Shown here piece after piece: positions 19,698 through 31,602 of a DNA stretch of 64,000 bases (within the stretch, counting starts at the first letter, position 1; the number at the start of each line of letters is the position of its first letter). This DNA is from Nocardioides palaemonis (lineage in GTDB: Bacteria > Actinomycetota > Actinomycetes > Propionibacteriales > Nocardioidaceae): the NCBI RefSeq assembly GCF_018275325.1, contig NZ_JAGVQR010000003.1, positions 186,001 to 250,000 on the forward strand, read 5' to 3'. The translations under genes and the position numbers were made by a program. The notes under the pieces are model-generated. The model was not told the DNA's origin and made no database searches. It worked only from the letters and a program-made list of their open reading frames with translations.

Positions 19698-20720
19698 GTG
19701 CCTGACCAACAGCCCACGCTGACCGACGGGACCGTGACGCTGCGGGCCTGGCGCGACGACGACGTCGCCGAGGCGGTGGCCGGGCACGACGAGGAGATGG
19801 CGCTCTGGTTCGGCTGGGACGCCGACGACGTCACCGAGCAGACCCACCGCGACGCGGTCACCCGGTGGCACGAGCGCTACGCGGCGGGCGAGCAGGCGTC
19901 GTTCGTCGTGGAGCACGCCGGCGCGATCGTGGGCAGCGTCGAGGCGACCCGTCAGGGAGACGCCGGCGCGAGCCTCAGCTGGGCGCTCTACTCCGGCCAC
20001 CGCGGTCGTGGCCACGCCGCCCGCGCGGTGCGCGTGCTGGTCGACTGGGTGTTCGCCGACCGGGACCAGGGAGGTTGGGGACTGCAGCGGGTGGAGGCGC
20101 GGATCGACCCGCGCAACGACGCCAGCCGCCGGGTGGCCACCCGGGCCGGACTGCGGCTCGAGGGGTCCCAGCGGATCACCCCCGGCATGGGCGACCGGCC
20201 CGACGCCACCTCGTACCTGGTCTTCGCCCGGCTCGTCACCGACCCGCCGCTGAGCGACCCCGAGTCGTTTCGCTCCCTGCTCAACTCCTTCCTCCCCCGC
20301 AAGCGCGCGATCGCGCAGATGCTGGTGCGCGACCCGGAGGGACGGGTGCTGCTGTGCCAGCTGACCTACAAGCGCGACTGGGACCTGCCGGGGGGTGTCG
20401 TCGAGGTGGGCGAGTCGCCACGCGTGGCGGTCGGGCGTGAGGTCGAGGAGGAGCTCGGGCTGACGATCAGCCCCGGTGCGCTGGTGCTGACCGACTGGCT
20501 CCCGCCGTGGGGCGGCTGGGACGACGCGGTGTGCCTGGTCTTCGACGGCGGCACGCTCGACCCCGCGACGCTCGCGGATGTGGTCAAGCAGGAGCGCGAG
20601 ATCCGCGACGTGCGGTTCTGCACCCTCGAGGAGGTCGACGAGCTCGCAGCCGACTTCACCGCGCGACGCATCCGGGCCGCCGTCTCGGGTGAGGGAACGT
20701 ATACGGAGTCCGGTCGCTGA
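19698..20720 (+). CDS. GNAT acetyltransferase - Nudix hydrolase fusion
   Basis: Residues about 8-175 are a RimJ/RimL-like GNAT domain (GTVTLRAWRDDDVAEAV; WALYSGHRGRGHAARAV as acetyl-CoA loop; VEARIDPRNDASRRVATRAG). Residues about 195-330 are a Nudix domain with an intact box: GGVVEVGESPRVAVGREVEE followed by ELGL, i.e. G-x5-E-x7-REVxEExGL. A linker of about 20 residues (PPLSDPESFRSLLNSFLPRK) joins them. Substrates are unknown; one idea is that one half acts on the amine of a nucleotide-linked or amino compound that the other hydrolyses. Starts at a GTG. Confidence 0.88.
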   Translation: MPDQQPTLTDGTVTLRAWRDDDVAEAVAGHDEEMALWFGWDADDVTEQTHRDAVTRWHERYAAGEQASFVVEHAGAIVGSVEATRQGDAGASLSWALYSGHRGRGHAARAVRVLVDWVFADRDQGGWGLQRVEARIDPRNDASRRVATRAGLRLEGSQRITPGMGDRPDATSYLVFARLVTDPPLSDPESFRSLLNSFLPRKRAIAQMLVRDPEGRVLLCQLTYKRDWDLPGGVVEVGESPRVAVGREVEEELGLTISPGALVLTDWLPPWGGWDDAVCLVFDGGTLDPATLADVVKQEREIRDVRFCTLEEVDELAADFTARRIRAAVSGEGTYTESGR

Positions 20721-20735
20721 GGCAGGATGCCTCTC

Positions 20736-23399
<2,664 letters not shown>

Positions 23400-23402
23400 G
23401 GC

Positions 23403-24335
23403 TCAGAAGAGCGCCGAGGCCAGGCTGCGGCGGCCCGCCAGCACGCGCGGGTCGTCGTTGCCGACCGCGGCGAACAGGCCGAGCAGGTGGTCGCGCGCCT
23501 TCTCGCGGTCCTTGTCGCTGGTGCGCGCGACCAGGCCGACCAGCCGGGCGAAGGCGTCCTCGACGTGGCCGCCGAGCATGTCGAGGTCGGCGACCATGGT
23601 CTGGGCGTCGACGTCGTCGGGGGCGTCGGCCGCGGCGGCGCGCGCCGCGTTGAGGTCGACGCCCTGGGTGCGCTGCATGACCTTGGCGATGGCGAGTCCG
23701 CCGGCCGCCTCGACGTCGGCCGGGTTCGCGTCGACGAGCTTCTGGTACTCCGCGACCGCGCCGTCGATGTCGCCGGCCGCGAGGGCGTCCTGGGCGGGCG
23801 CGTAGCGCGGGTCGACGACCTCCTCCTCGTCCTCGCCCACCGGCGCCGCGCTCGAGCGCGGCTGGTGGCGACCGGTGATCCCCTGGGCGGTCAGCTGCTG
23901 GCCGAGCTGTCCGAAGAGGGTGGTGAGCTCGTCGGCGGAGAGCGCACCGGGGATGGGCTGGGTGACCGGACGCCCGTCGAGCACGACCATCATGAGCGGC
24001 ACCTGCGGGATCTGCATCGCCTGCGCGATCTCGGGCTGGGCGTCCACGTCGACGAGGGCCGCCAGCAGGCGACCCTCCTGCTGCTCGGCCACCGCGGCGA
24101 CGTCGGCGGCGTACTGCTCGCTGCCCGGCGCCTGGCGGGCGGAGTGGAACACCATCACCACGGGCGCGGTCATCGACTCCTGCAGGACCTGCTGGAAGTT
24201 CTCTTGCGTGATCGTCACGGAGTACGCCCCACCGGCGGCGCCCTGCGGGGCGGGCGACCCCGCCTGCGGGGCGGGCGGCTGCCCGAGCCCGGAGAGGTCG
24301 ATGGCACCTGGACGGCTGAACGGCTGCTGCGTCAT
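23403..24335 (-). CDS. CnoX/YbbN-like thioredoxin-fold co-chaperone with TPR region
   Basis: Residues about 37-150 are a thioredoxin fold (YSVTITQENFQQVLQESMTA; VPLMMVVLDGRPV with the cis-proline) but the CxxC motif is absent: the expected place reads SARQAPGSEQY. Residues about 175-305 are helical TPR-like repeats (PAQDALAAGDIDGAVAEYQK, DVEAAGGLAIAKVM). This matches the YbbN/CnoX family, holdases that protect proteins during oxidative stress; loss of CxxC is frequent in it. The first 36 residues are Gly/Pro/Gln rich. Converges with ppdK, the stops being 3 nt apart. Confidence 0.85.
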   Translation of the reverse strand: MTQQPFSRPGAIDLSGLGQPPAPQAGSPAPQGAAGGAYSVTITQENFQQVLQESMTAPVVMVFHSARQAPGSEQYAADVAAVAEQQEGRLLAALVDVDAQPEIAQAMQIPQVPLMMVVLDGRPVTQPIPGALSADELTTLFGQLGQQLTAQGITGRHQPRSSAAPVGEDEEEVVDPRYAPAQDALAAGDIDGAVAEYQKLVDANPADVEAAGGLAIAKVMQRTQGVDLNAARAAAADAPDDVDAQTMVADLDMLGGHVEDAFARLVGLVARTSDKDREKARDHLLGLFAAVGNDDPRVLAGRRSLASALF

Positions 24336-24341
24336 GCCCCA

Positions 24342-24386
24342 ATCCTAGGGAGAACGCCCGCACGCGGCAGGACGGGTGGGTAGCCT
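24342..24386. promoter_or_regulatory. Divergent leaderless promoters for the CnoX-like and GtrA-like genes
   Basis: On the minus strand TAGGAT (24342-24347) ends 6 nt before the CnoX-like ATG; on the plus strand TAGCCT (24381-24386) ends 7 nt before the ATG at 24394. Neither gene has a ribosome site, which fits leaderless transcripts. Confidence 0.5.
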
Positions 24387-24393
24387 CGACCCC

Positions 24394-24981
24394 ATGGGAC
24401 CTCGGGCAGGCGCGCTGCTGCAGCGCCACCGGCGCAACCTGGGCCTGCTCGCACGCTTCGGGATCGTGGGCGCCTCGGGCGTCGTGGTCAACATGCTCAC
24501 GCTGGTGCTGCTGCGCCGGATGGGCCCCCACTTCGACGACGCCGTGGTGGGCCTGGGCGCCACCGACTTCAACCTGCGCTGGTACCACGTCTACTCGACC
24601 ATCGCGTTCCTGGTCGCGAACCTCTCGAACTTCCAGCTCAACCGCACGTGGACCTTCCACAGCAGCGGCCACTCGCGCTGGTGGCGCGAGTACTGGCCGT
24701 TCCTGGTGGTCGGCCTCGGCGGGCAGGCGATCGGCCTCGCCCTGCTCACCCTCCTGATGCACCCGCACTCGCCGATCAGCCTGCCGACCGACGTCTTCGA
24801 CGACTCCAGCGGGCTGCGCAACCGGCTCTACTGGTCGCAGCTGATCGTCATCGGCCTGGTGACCCCGCTGTCCTTCGTGCTCAACAAGATCTGGACCTTC
24901 GCCGCGGTGCGCGGCGGGCACCCCGAGCTGGCCGACCCGCTCCGCGAGGAGGACGCGCTGGCCGGGTCCGACGTGACCTGA
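24394..24981 (+). CDS. GtrA-family membrane protein
   Basis: The 195-residue protein has four hydrophobic spans. The GtrA signature is clear: LLARFGIVGASGVVVNMLTL at the start, then TIAFLVANLSNFQLNRTWTF and LSFVLNKIWTF, the repeated N-x-x-W-T-F ends of the spans. GtrA proteins are thought to flip or carry polyprenyl-linked sugars for cell-surface glycosylation. No glycosyltransferase is adjacent, so the substrate is open. The start at 24394 fits the -10 box placed 7 nt upstream. Confidence 0.9.
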   Translation: MGPRAGALLQRHRRNLGLLARFGIVGASGVVVNMLTLVLLRRMGPHFDDAVVGLGATDFNLRWYHVYSTIAFLVANLSNFQLNRTWTFHSSGHSRWWREYWPFLVVGLGGQAIGLALLTLLMHPHSPISLPTDVFDDSSGLRNRLYWSQLIVIGLVTPLSFVLNKIWTFAAVRGGHPELADPLREEDALAGSDVT

Positions 24982-25083
24982 ACGTGCCGATCTGTGTCCC
25001 TGCTGAGGACGGGCCGACCTGTCCCCTCCGCCCTACCGCGTGGTAGAAAACACCCTGGGTTCCAACGGGAGGGCGCGGCAGGC

Positions 25084-25812
25084 ATGACTTCGGGGTCATA
25101 CGACTTCACCGGCTACCAGGTCCTCGTCGTCGGCGGCACGCGCGGCGAGGGGCACGCCATCGCCAGCGCGTTCGCCGAGTCGGGTGCGGCCGTGACGGTC
25201 ACCGGCACGATGATGCTGCGCTCGCTCTACGACACCGACCTGTCCGCGTTCGACTACGAGTCGGTCAACCTCGCCCGCCAGCAGTCGATCGACCAGCTCG
25301 CGGCGGGCATCGACCACCTCGACGTGCTCGTGCTGGCCGCCGGCTGCACGCTGCCCTACGGGCTGCCGCCGTCGGAGCAGTCGTTCGTCGCGGGCGCCGC
25401 ACGCTCCGGCCTGCTCGGTCCGATGTTCCTCACCACCCGCCTGCGTCTCAAGCTCAGCCACAGCCCCGCGCTCGGCGGCGGCTGCGTCGTCAACACCGGC
25501 GCGGTGCGCTCGTGGCTGGAGCTGTCCTCGACGCCCGAGGAGGCCGAGGCCGAGCTGCTGACCTCGACCGCCCACGCCGGGGAGCGGTGGGCCGGGCTCG
25601 GCGTCCGGGTCAACTCGGTGGTGCACTCGCCGCGCTCGGTGCTGCCGCGCCAGTTCGCCCCGAACCCCTCCTCCTACGCCGGCAGCCGGGTCTCCGGCGA
25701 CACGCTGGTGCGCAGCCGCAGCCGGGTCACCGACGCGGTGACGGACGCGACCCTCTTCCTCGCCAGCAGCGGGGCGTCCCGGATCACCGGGCAGACGCTC
25801 CGGCTCAGCTGA
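25084..25812 (+). CDS. Short-chain dehydrogenase/reductase-like protein, degenerate active site
   Basis: The 242-residue Rossmann protein begins GYQVLVVGGTRGEGHAIASA (dinucleotide-binding loop, residues about 9-28) and ends ASSGASRITGQTLRLS, as SDRs do. A serine is present (VVNTGAVRSW), but the Tyr-x3-Lys pair is missing: the expected helix reads LLTSTAHAGERWAGLGVRVN. It may bind a nucleotide or CoA compound without standard catalysis, or use another residue. Its last 8 nt overlap the end of meaB on the other strand. Confidence 0.82.
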   Translation: MTSGSYDFTGYQVLVVGGTRGEGHAIASAFAESGAAVTVTGTMMLRSLYDTDLSAFDYESVNLARQQSIDQLAAGIDHLDVLVLAAGCTLPYGLPPSEQSFVAGAARSGLLGPMFLTTRLRLKLSHSPALGGGCVVNTGAVRSWLELSSTPEEAEAELLTSTAHAGERWAGLGVRVNSVVHSPRSVLPRQFAPNPSSYAGSRVSGDTLVRSRSRVTDAVTDATLFLASSGASRITGQTLRLS

Positions 25813-26755
25813 GCAGCCGGTCCGCGGCGCCGAACGGGTCGAGCTCGCCCGCGGCGACCAGCTCGCCGAGGCGGTCGAGGTCGGTCCCGCCCGAGGCGTT
25901 CCAGCGCTCCTGGAGGGTGGCGAGGGCGATCGCCTCGACCTCCCGCCGGGCCCGCGCCGTACGCCGCCGCGCCAGCTCGCCGCTCTCGCGCAGCCAGGCC
26001 GCGTGCCGGTCGACCTCCTCGAGCAGCCGGTCGATGCCCTCCCCCGTGCTCGCGATCGTCGCGAGCACGGGCGGGCGCCACGCCTGCTCGCGCCGCTCGG
26101 CCATCGCGAGCATCGACCGGAGCTCGCGCCGGGTGCGGTCGGCCCCGTCGCGGTCGGCCTTGTTGACGACGTAGAGGTCGCCGATCTCGAGGATCCCCGC
26201 CTTCGCGGCCTGGATCCCGTCGCCCATCCCGGGCGCGAGCAGGACGAGCGTGGTGTCGGCGAGCCCGGCGACCTCGACCTCGCTCTGCCCGACGCCCACC
26301 GTCTCGACGACCACGACGTCGAAGCCCGACGCGTCGAGCACCCGGACCGCCTGGGGCGTCGACCGGGCCAGCCCGCCGAGGTGGCCGCGCGACCCCATCG
26401 AGCGGATGAAGACGTCGCGGTCCAGCGCGTGGTCGCCCATCCGCACCCGGTCGCCGAGCAGGGCGCCGCCGGAGAACGGCGAGGAGGGGTCGACGGCGAG
26501 CACGCCCACGCGACGACCCGCGCGACGCATCGCGCCGACGAGGGCGTTGGTCGAGGTGGACTTGCCGACCCCCGGTGCGCCGGTGATGCCGAGGACGTGC
26601 GCGTGGCCCACGTGCGGCGCCAGCGCCGCCATCACCTCGCGCAGGGCCGGCGAGGCGTCCTCGACGAGCGAGATCAGGCGGGCGACCGCCGCCGGCTCCC
26701 CGTCCCTGGCCCGGGCCACGAGATCGGGTACGGCGACGGTGCCCCGCCGCGTCAC
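25805..26755 (-). CDS. meaB: MeaB/ArgK-family GTPase, chaperone of B12-dependent acyl-CoA mutases
   Basis: G3E-type GTPase of 316 residues. The P-loop is GITGAPGVGKST (about residues 56-67), followed by VLAVDPSSPFSGGALLGDRV, the switch block VVVVETVGVGQSEVEVA and the base-recognition NKADRDGA. MeaB proteins protect and reload methylmalonyl-CoA or ethylmalonyl-CoA mutase with adenosylcobalamin. The start is a GTG 20 nt after the thiolase stop, so both are one operon. The likely partner in this window is the mutase at 51872. Confidence 0.93.
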   Translation of the reverse strand: MTRRGTVAVPDLVARARDGEPAAVARLISLVEDASPALREVMAALAPHVGHAHVLGITGAPGVGKSTSTNALVGAMRRAGRRVGVLAVDPSSPFSGGALLGDRVRMGDHALDRDVFIRSMGSRGHLGGLARSTPQAVRVLDASGFDVVVVETVGVGQSEVEVAGLADTTLVLLAPGMGDGIQAAKAGILEIGDLYVVNKADRDGADRTRRELRSMLAMAERREQAWRPPVLATIASTGEGIDRLLEEVDRHAAWLRESGELARRRTARARREVEAIALATLQERWNASGGTDLDRLGELVAAGELDPFGAADRLLS

Positions 26756-26775
26756 GCCTGCTGTCCCGCGGCCGG

Positions 26776-27960
26776 TCAGGCGCCGGGCACGCGGATGATC
26801 AGGGCGTCGCCCTGACCGCCGCCACCGCACAGGGCGGCCGCACCGACGCCGCCGCCGCGGCGCTGGAGCTCGAGGGCGAGGGTGAGCACGATCCGGGCAC
26901 CGGACATGCCGACCGGGTGGCCCAGGGCGATCGCGCCGCCGTTGACGTTGACCTTGTCCTCGCTGACGCCGAGCTGGCGCGCGGACTCGATGCCGACCGC
27001 CGCGAACGCCTCGTTGAGCTCGAAGAGGTCGATGTCGGCGACGTCGATGCCCTCCTTGGCCGCGGCCTTCGCGATGGCGTTGGCCGGCTGGAGCTGGAGG
27101 GAGGAGTCGGGGCCGGCGACCTGGCCGGAGGCGCCGATCTCGGCGATCCAGGTCAGGCCGAGCTCCTCGGCCTTCGCCTTGCTCATCACGACCACGGCGC
27201 AGGCGCCGTCGGAGATCTGGGAGGCGGAGCCGGCGGTGATGCTGCCGTCCTTGCTCACCGGGCGCAGGCCGGCCAGCGTCTCGACGGTGGTGTCGCCGCG
27301 CACGCCCTCGTCCTCGGCGACCGTGACCTCGCCCTTGCGGGTCGCGATGGTGACGGGCACGACCTCGTCGTCGAAGAGGCCGTTCTTCCACGCCAGGGCG
27401 GCGCGCTGGTGCGACTGCGCGGCGAAGGCGTCCTGCTCCTCGCGGGTGAGGTTGGCGCCGGCGGCGTTGCAGCCGTCGGTGAGGTTGATCATCGCCTGGT
27501 GGGTGAACTGGTCGTAGAGGGCGTCGTAGGCCATCGAGTCGACCAGCGCGGTGTCGCCGTACTTGAAGCCCTCGCGGCTCTTCGGCAGCAGGTGCGGGGC
27601 CTGGGTCATCGACTCCATGCCACCGGCGACGACGACGTCGTGCTCGCCGGCGCGGATCAGCTGGTCGGCCATCGCGATCGCGTTGATGCCCGAGAGGCAC
27701 ACCTTGTTGATGGTGATCGAGGGGACGTCCATCGGGATGCCGCCCTTGACCGCGGCCTGGCGGGCGGTGATCTGGCCGGCACCGGCCTGGATGACCTGGC
27801 CCATGATCACGTAGTCGACCTGGTCGCCCGTGACGCCGGCCTTGTCCAGCGCGCCCTTGATGGCCACGCCGCCCAGGTCGGCCGCCGACTGGTCCTTCAG
27901 GCCGCCCAGCAGGCGGCCGATCGGGGTGCGAGCCCCGGCAACGATCACGGAACCGGTCAT
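26776..27960 (-). CDS. Acetyl-CoA C-acetyltransferase (thiolase)
   Basis: The 394-residue thiolase starts [17 protein letters not shown] behind GGAGGAAAG. The nucleophile is C88 ([13 protein letters not shown]); the histidine block is [17 protein letters not shown] and the second cysteine lies in [13 protein letters not shown]. It joins two acetyl-CoA or splits acetoacetyl-CoA, the entry to the ethylmalonyl-CoA route or the end of beta-oxidation. It is followed by meaB and is divergent from methylmalonyl-CoA epimerase, a grouping common in actinomycetes. Confidence 0.95.
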   Translation of the reverse strand: MTGSVIVAGARTPIGRLLGGLKDQSAADLGGVAIKGALDKAGVTGDQVDYVIMGQVIQAGAGQITARQAAVKGGIPMDVPSITINKVCLSGINAIAMADQLIRAGEHDVVVAGGMESMTQAPHLLPKSREGFKYGDTALVDSMAYDALYDQFTHQAMINLTDGCNAAGANLTREEQDAFAAQSHQRAALAWKNGLFDDEVVPVTIATRKGEVTVAEDEGVRGDTTVETLAGLRPVSKDGSITAGSASQISDGACAVVVMSKAKAEELGLTWIAEIGASGQVAGPDSSLQLQPANAIAKAAAKEGIDVADIDLFELNEAFAAVGIESARQLGVSEDKVNVNGGAIALGHPVGMSGARIVLTLALELQRRGGGVGAAALCGGGGQGDALIIRVPGA

Positions 27961-28120
27961 GAGTCTTTCCTCCAGGCGTGGCGAGTCGTCGCGGCAGGTG
28001 CCGCTCCTTCGGACCATACCCACCGCGCCCGCGGCTCCGGCAGGGGGTGAGCGGTCATTCACCGTGAGGCGCACGTCACACCCCCTCGCGCGGCACCTCG
28101 GGCAGGGGAAGGATGGGGCC

Positions 28121-28573
28121 ATGACGACCCCCGACCTGCCCGCCGACGTCCAGCACCTCTTCACCGCGATCGACCACGTCGGCATCGCGGTGCCCGACCT
28201 CGACGAGGCGATGGCGTTCTACCGCGACGCCTACGGCATGCAGGTGCTCCACGAGGAGACCAACGAGGAGCAGGGCGTGCGCGAGGCGATGGTGGGCGTG
28301 GGCGACTCGGGGTCCTGCATCCAGCTGCTCGCGCCGCTGACCCCCGAGTCGACGATCGCGAAGTTCCTCGACCGCAACGGCCAGGGCATCCAGCAGCTCG
28401 CCTTCCGCGTCGACGACGTCGAGCACGTCGCGGCGGTGCTCCGCGAGCGCGGGCTGCGCCTGCTCTACGACGCCCCGAGGCGGGGAACGTCCGACAGCCG
28501 GGTCAACTTCATCCACCCCAAGGACGCTGGCGGCGTCCTGGTCGAGCTGGTCGAGCCTCACGGCACGAGGTAG
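28121..28573 (+). CDS. mce: Methylmalonyl-CoA epimerase
   Basis: VOC-fold enzyme of 150 residues that interconverts (2R)- and (2S)-methylmalonyl-CoA. H19 ([11 protein letters not shown]), Q68 (SCIQLLAPL) and E142 (VLVELVEP) match known metal ligands; the fourth position, usually His, is Gln ([10 protein letters not shown]92). The same GQGIQQLA and [10 protein letters not shown] blocks are usual in actinobacterial epimerases, so the change is a clade trait. It starts behind GGAAGG and its 3' end overlaps the DUF1445 gene by 16 nt tail to tail. Confidence 0.93.
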   Translation: MTTPDLPADVQHLFTAIDHVGIAVPDLDEAMAFYRDAYGMQVLHEETNEEQGVREAMVGVGDSGSCIQLLAPLTPESTIAKFLDRNGQGIQQLAFRVDDVEHVAAVLRERGLRLLYDAPRRGTSDSRVNFIHPKDAGGVLVELVEPHGTR

Positions 28574-29355
28574 TCGGCGTCCCTCGCGTCGGTGACGAGC
28601 ATGTGACCCGGCGCGTGCGAGATCGCCAGCGGCGGGCGCGACTCCATGACCGCCGCCTGCGGGGTCACCCCGCACGCCCAGAACACCGGGACCTCGCCGT
28701 CGCGCACCTCGACCGGATCGCCGAAGTCGGGACGGCCGAGGTCGGCGACGCCGATCGCCGCCGGGTCCCCGACGTGCACGGGCGCGCCGTGGACCGCTGG
28801 GTAGCGCGAGGTGATCCGCACGGCGTCCGCGACGCGGTCCGCCGGGACCGGTCGCATCGAGACCACCAGCGGGCCCGACATCGTGCCGGCCGGGCGGCAC
28901 CGCCGGTCGGTGACGTACATCGGGACGTTGACCCCCTGCTCGACGTGGCGCACCGGGACACCGCCCTCGGCGAGCGCCGCCTCGAAGGTGAAGCTGCACC
29001 CCACGAGGAACGCGACGAGGTCATCGCGCCACCAGCCGCTGGCGTCGGGCACCTCGTCGACGAGCTCGCCGTCGACGTAGACCCGGTAGGCCGGGAGGTC
29101 GGTGCGGACGTCGCCATCGAGCAGCGGCCCGGACACCGCCCCCGCCTCGAGGACGTCCAGGACCGGGCACGGCTTCGGGTTGCGCTGGGCGAAGACCAGG
29201 AAGTCGAGCGCCAGGTCGCGCGGGAGCGCGACCAGGTTGGCCTGGGTCCAGCCCCGGCTCCAGCCGGCGGTCGGCGTGACCAGCCCCTCGCGGAACAGCC
29301 GGCGTGCCTCGCCGGGCGCCAGCGCACCGGGGTCGGACGGCAGCCGCGTGCTCAC
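28558..29355 (-). CDS. DUF1445 / YcsI-family putative hydro-lyase
   Basis: The 265-residue protein matches the DUF1445 family (B. subtilis YcsI, related to D-glutamate cyclase): [64 protein letters not shown] and the late [12 protein letters not shown] and [11 protein letters not shown]. It probably opens or closes a lactam-type ring or dehydrates an acid in 5-oxoproline metabolism; this comes from family context. Its GTG overlaps the pxpC stop (GTGA). Last gene of the operon. Confidence 0.9.
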   Translation of the reverse strand: MSTRLPSDPGALAPGEARRLFREGLVTPTAGWSRGWTQANLVALPRDLALDFLVFAQRNPKPCPVLDVLEAGAVSGPLLDGDVRTDLPAYRVYVDGELVDEVPDASGWWRDDLVAFLVGCSFTFEAALAEGGVPVRHVEQGVNVPMYVTDRRCRPAGTMSGPLVVSMRPVPADRVADAVRITSRYPAVHGAPVHVGDPAAIGVADLGRPDFGDPVEVRDGEVPVFWACGVTPQAAVMESRPPLAISHAPGHMLVTDARDADYLVP

Positions 29356-30215
29356 GGCGCCTCCACCCAGCAGAAACGCACGGTGTCGCCCGGGCGCAGC
29401 TGTGCGGCCCGGTCGACGTCGGCGTCGACCACGACCGCCACGACGGGGTAGCCGCCCGTGACGGGGTGGTCGGCGAGGAACAGGACCGGCTCACCGTCCG
29501 GCGGGACCTGCACGGCCCCGCGCCAGGCCCCCTCGCTCGGGAGCTGATCGTCGCGGGCATGCGCCAGCGGCGGACCGCCGAGGCGCATGCCGACCCGGTT
29601 GCTCCGGTCGGTGACCGTCCAGGCGGTCGCGACCAGCAGGTCGGCGTCGGCCACCCACCCGTCGCGCGGCCCGCGGACCGCGCGCAGGACGACCTCGCCC
29701 GACAGGTCGGGCGCGACGACGGTGTCGAGGTCGGAGAACCGCTCCCCCGGGCAGCCGACCGGCAGCACGGTGCCGACCTCCAGCGGGGCCGGACCGAGCC
29801 CGGACATCACGTCGCTGGAGCGCGAGCCCAGGACGTCCTCGGGCTCGACGCCTCCCCGGACGCCGAGGTACGACCGCAGGCCCGCGGTCGGTGCACCGAG
29901 GCGCACCCGCGCCCCCGGCTCGGCGAAGAACACGGTGTGCGAGCCGACCTCGCGGCCGTCGACCGTGACCGGGCAGGGCGCACCGGTCACGCAGCACCAG
30001 CTGCCCTCGCCCACGACCTCGACGTCGAGGCCGCCGAACGTCACCTCGATCGCGGCCGCCCCCTCCTGGTTGGCGAGCAGCCGGTTGGCCTGGCGCAGCG
30101 CGGCGCGGTCGGCGGCGCCGGACCGGCCGACACCGACGCCGGACAGCCCGCGGCGGCCGAGGTCCTCGACGAGTGCCTCGGGACCGACGGCGTGCACGCG
30201 CAGCGCCCGGCTCAC
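29352..30215 (-). CDS. pxpC: 5-oxoprolinase subunit C (KipA / biotin-dependent carboxyltransferase family)
   Basis: The 287-residue protein starts [20 protein letters not shown] and has the family blocks [58 protein letters not shown], and [13 protein letters not shown]. PxpA, PxpB and PxpC together hydrolyse 5-oxo-L-proline to glutamate using ATP. Both ends overlap neighbours by 4 nt (GTGA), so the stoichiometry is probably held by coupled translation. The open frame extending further upstream is an antisense-like shadow inside pxpB. Confidence 0.93.
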   Translation of the reverse strand: MSRALRVHAVGPEALVEDLGRRGLSGVGVGRSGAADRAALRQANRLLANQEGAAAIEVTFGGLDVEVVGEGSWCCVTGAPCPVTVDGREVGSHTVFFAEPGARVRLGAPTAGLRSYLGVRGGVEPEDVLGSRSSDVMSGLGPAPLEVGTVLPVGCPGERFSDLDTVVAPDLSGEVVLRAVRGPRDGWVADADLLVATAWTVTDRSNRVGMRLGGPPLAHARDDQLPSEGAWRGAVQVPPDGEPVLFLADHPVTGGYPVVAVVVDADVDRAAQLRPGDTVRFCWVEAP

Positions 30216-30841
30216 CGTCCGACCTCCACGAAGCGGACCCGCGTGCCGGGCGCCAGCAGGGCCGGCGGGTCGCGGTCGAGGTCCCAGAGCGTCACGTCCG
30301 TGCGCCCGATCAGCTGCCAGCCACCGGGCGACGAGCGCGGGTAGATGCCCGAGTACTCCCCCGCCAGCCCGACCGCCCCCGCGGGGACGCGGGTGCGGGA
30401 CTCGCCGCGGCGCGGGACGTGGAGCCGCTCGTCCTCCCCGATGAGGTAGCCGAAGCCCGGCGCGAAGCCGCCGAAGGCCACGCGCCACTCCTGCCCGGTG
30501 TGCGCCGCCACCACCTCGCGCTCGGACAGCCCGGTCAGACGGGCCACGTCGGCCAGGTCCTCGCCGTCGTAGGTCACCGCCACCTCCACGACGGGCTGGT
30601 CGGTCGCCGCGGCGCCCGCGGACGCGGGTGCGACGTCGGCGAGGAGCGCCCGCAGGTCGGCCAGGGCCGTGCCCTCGGCGGCCACGACCAGCACGGTGCG
30701 CGCCGCCGGCACCACCTCGTCGACCAGCAGCGTGTCGCGGTCGCGGAGCGCGACCGCGTAGTCGACGGCGGCCTCGGTGGAGCCCAGCTCGACCAGGACG
30801 GCACGGTCGCCGTAGGGCAGCAGGGCGGGTGCCGCGCTCAC
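30212..30841 (-). CDS. pxpB: 5-oxoprolinase subunit B (KipI family)
   Basis: The 209-residue protein starts [20 protein letters not shown]. Family blocks include [59 protein letters not shown] and [17 protein letters not shown]. It forms the ATP-dependent oxoprolinase complex with PxpC and PxpA; homologues were first known as the kinase inhibitor KipI. GTGA overlaps at both ends. Confidence 0.93.
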   Translation of the reverse strand: MSAAPALLPYGDRAVLVELGSTEAAVDYAVALRDRDTLLVDEVVPAARTVLVVAAEGTALADLRALLADVAPASAGAAATDQPVVEVAVTYDGEDLADVARLTGLSEREVVAAHTGQEWRVAFGGFAPGFGYLIGEDERLHVPRRGESRTRVPAGAVGLAGEYSGIYPRSSPGGWQLIGRTDVTLWDLDRDPPALLAPGTRVRFVEVGR

Positions 30842-31602
30842 GCGAACGCCTCCGGCGCGATGCCCTCCGCGACCAGCGCGTCGCGCACGGCGGTCGCCAT
30901 CGCGACCGCGCCGGGGCTGTCGCCGTGGACGCACACCGAGTCGGCCTCGACCCGCACGGTCGATCCGTCGACCGCGACGAGCGTGCCGTCGGTGACCAGC
31001 CGCACCACGCGCGCGGCGACCTCGTCGGGGTCGTGCAGCACCGCGCCCGCCTGGCTGCGCGGCACCAGCGTGCCCTCGGGGGTGTACGCGCGGTCCGCGA
31101 AGGCCTCGCGCACCGTGCGCAGCCCGGCCGCCTCGGCCTCGGCGAGCAGGCGGGAGCCGGGCAGGCCGAGGACCGGCAGCGACGCGTCGTAGGCCTTCAC
31201 GGCCGCCACGACGGCGCGGGCCTGCCCCTCGTGGTGGACGGTGGCGTTGTAGAGCGCACCGTGCGGCTTGACGTAGGACACCCGGGTGCCGGCGACGCGG
31301 GCGAGCGCCTCGAGCGCGCCGACCTGGTAGACGACGTCGTCGGCCAGCTCGGTGGCGTCGTAGTCGATGAAGCGCCGGCCGAACCCCGCGAGGTCGCGGT
31401 AGCCCACCTGCGCGCCGACGACCACGCCGAGCCGGGCGGCGTCCTCGCAGCAGCGACGCAGCGTCGAGGCGTCACCGGCGTGGAACCCGCACGCCACGTT
31501 GGCGCTGGTGACCACGGCGAGCACGCCCGCGTCGTCGCCGAGCGTCCAGCGGCCGAACGACTCGCCGACGTCGCTGTTGAGGTCGACCCGCGGCGCGCTC
31601 AC
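30838..31602 (-). CDS. pxpA: 5-oxoprolinase subunit A (LamB/YcsF family)
   Basis: The 254-residue LamB/YcsF protein carries [52 protein letters not shown] and [20 protein letters not shown]. It binds 5-oxoproline in the oxoprolinase complex. The start is a GTG overlapping the stop of the transporter gene (GTGA); it ends with the same overlap into pxpB. Confidence 0.94.
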   Translation of the reverse strand: MSAPRVDLNSDVGESFGRWTLGDDAGVLAVVTSANVACGFHAGDASTLRRCCEDAARLGVVVGAQVGYRDLAGFGRRFIDYDATELADDVVYQVGALEALARVAGTRVSYVKPHGALYNATVHHEGQARAVVAAVKAYDASLPVLGLPGSRLLAEAEAAGLRTVREAFADRAYTPEGTLVPRSQAGAVLHDPDEVAARVVRLVTDGTLVAVDGSTVRVEADSVCVHGDSPGAVAMATAVRDALVAEGIAPEAFA

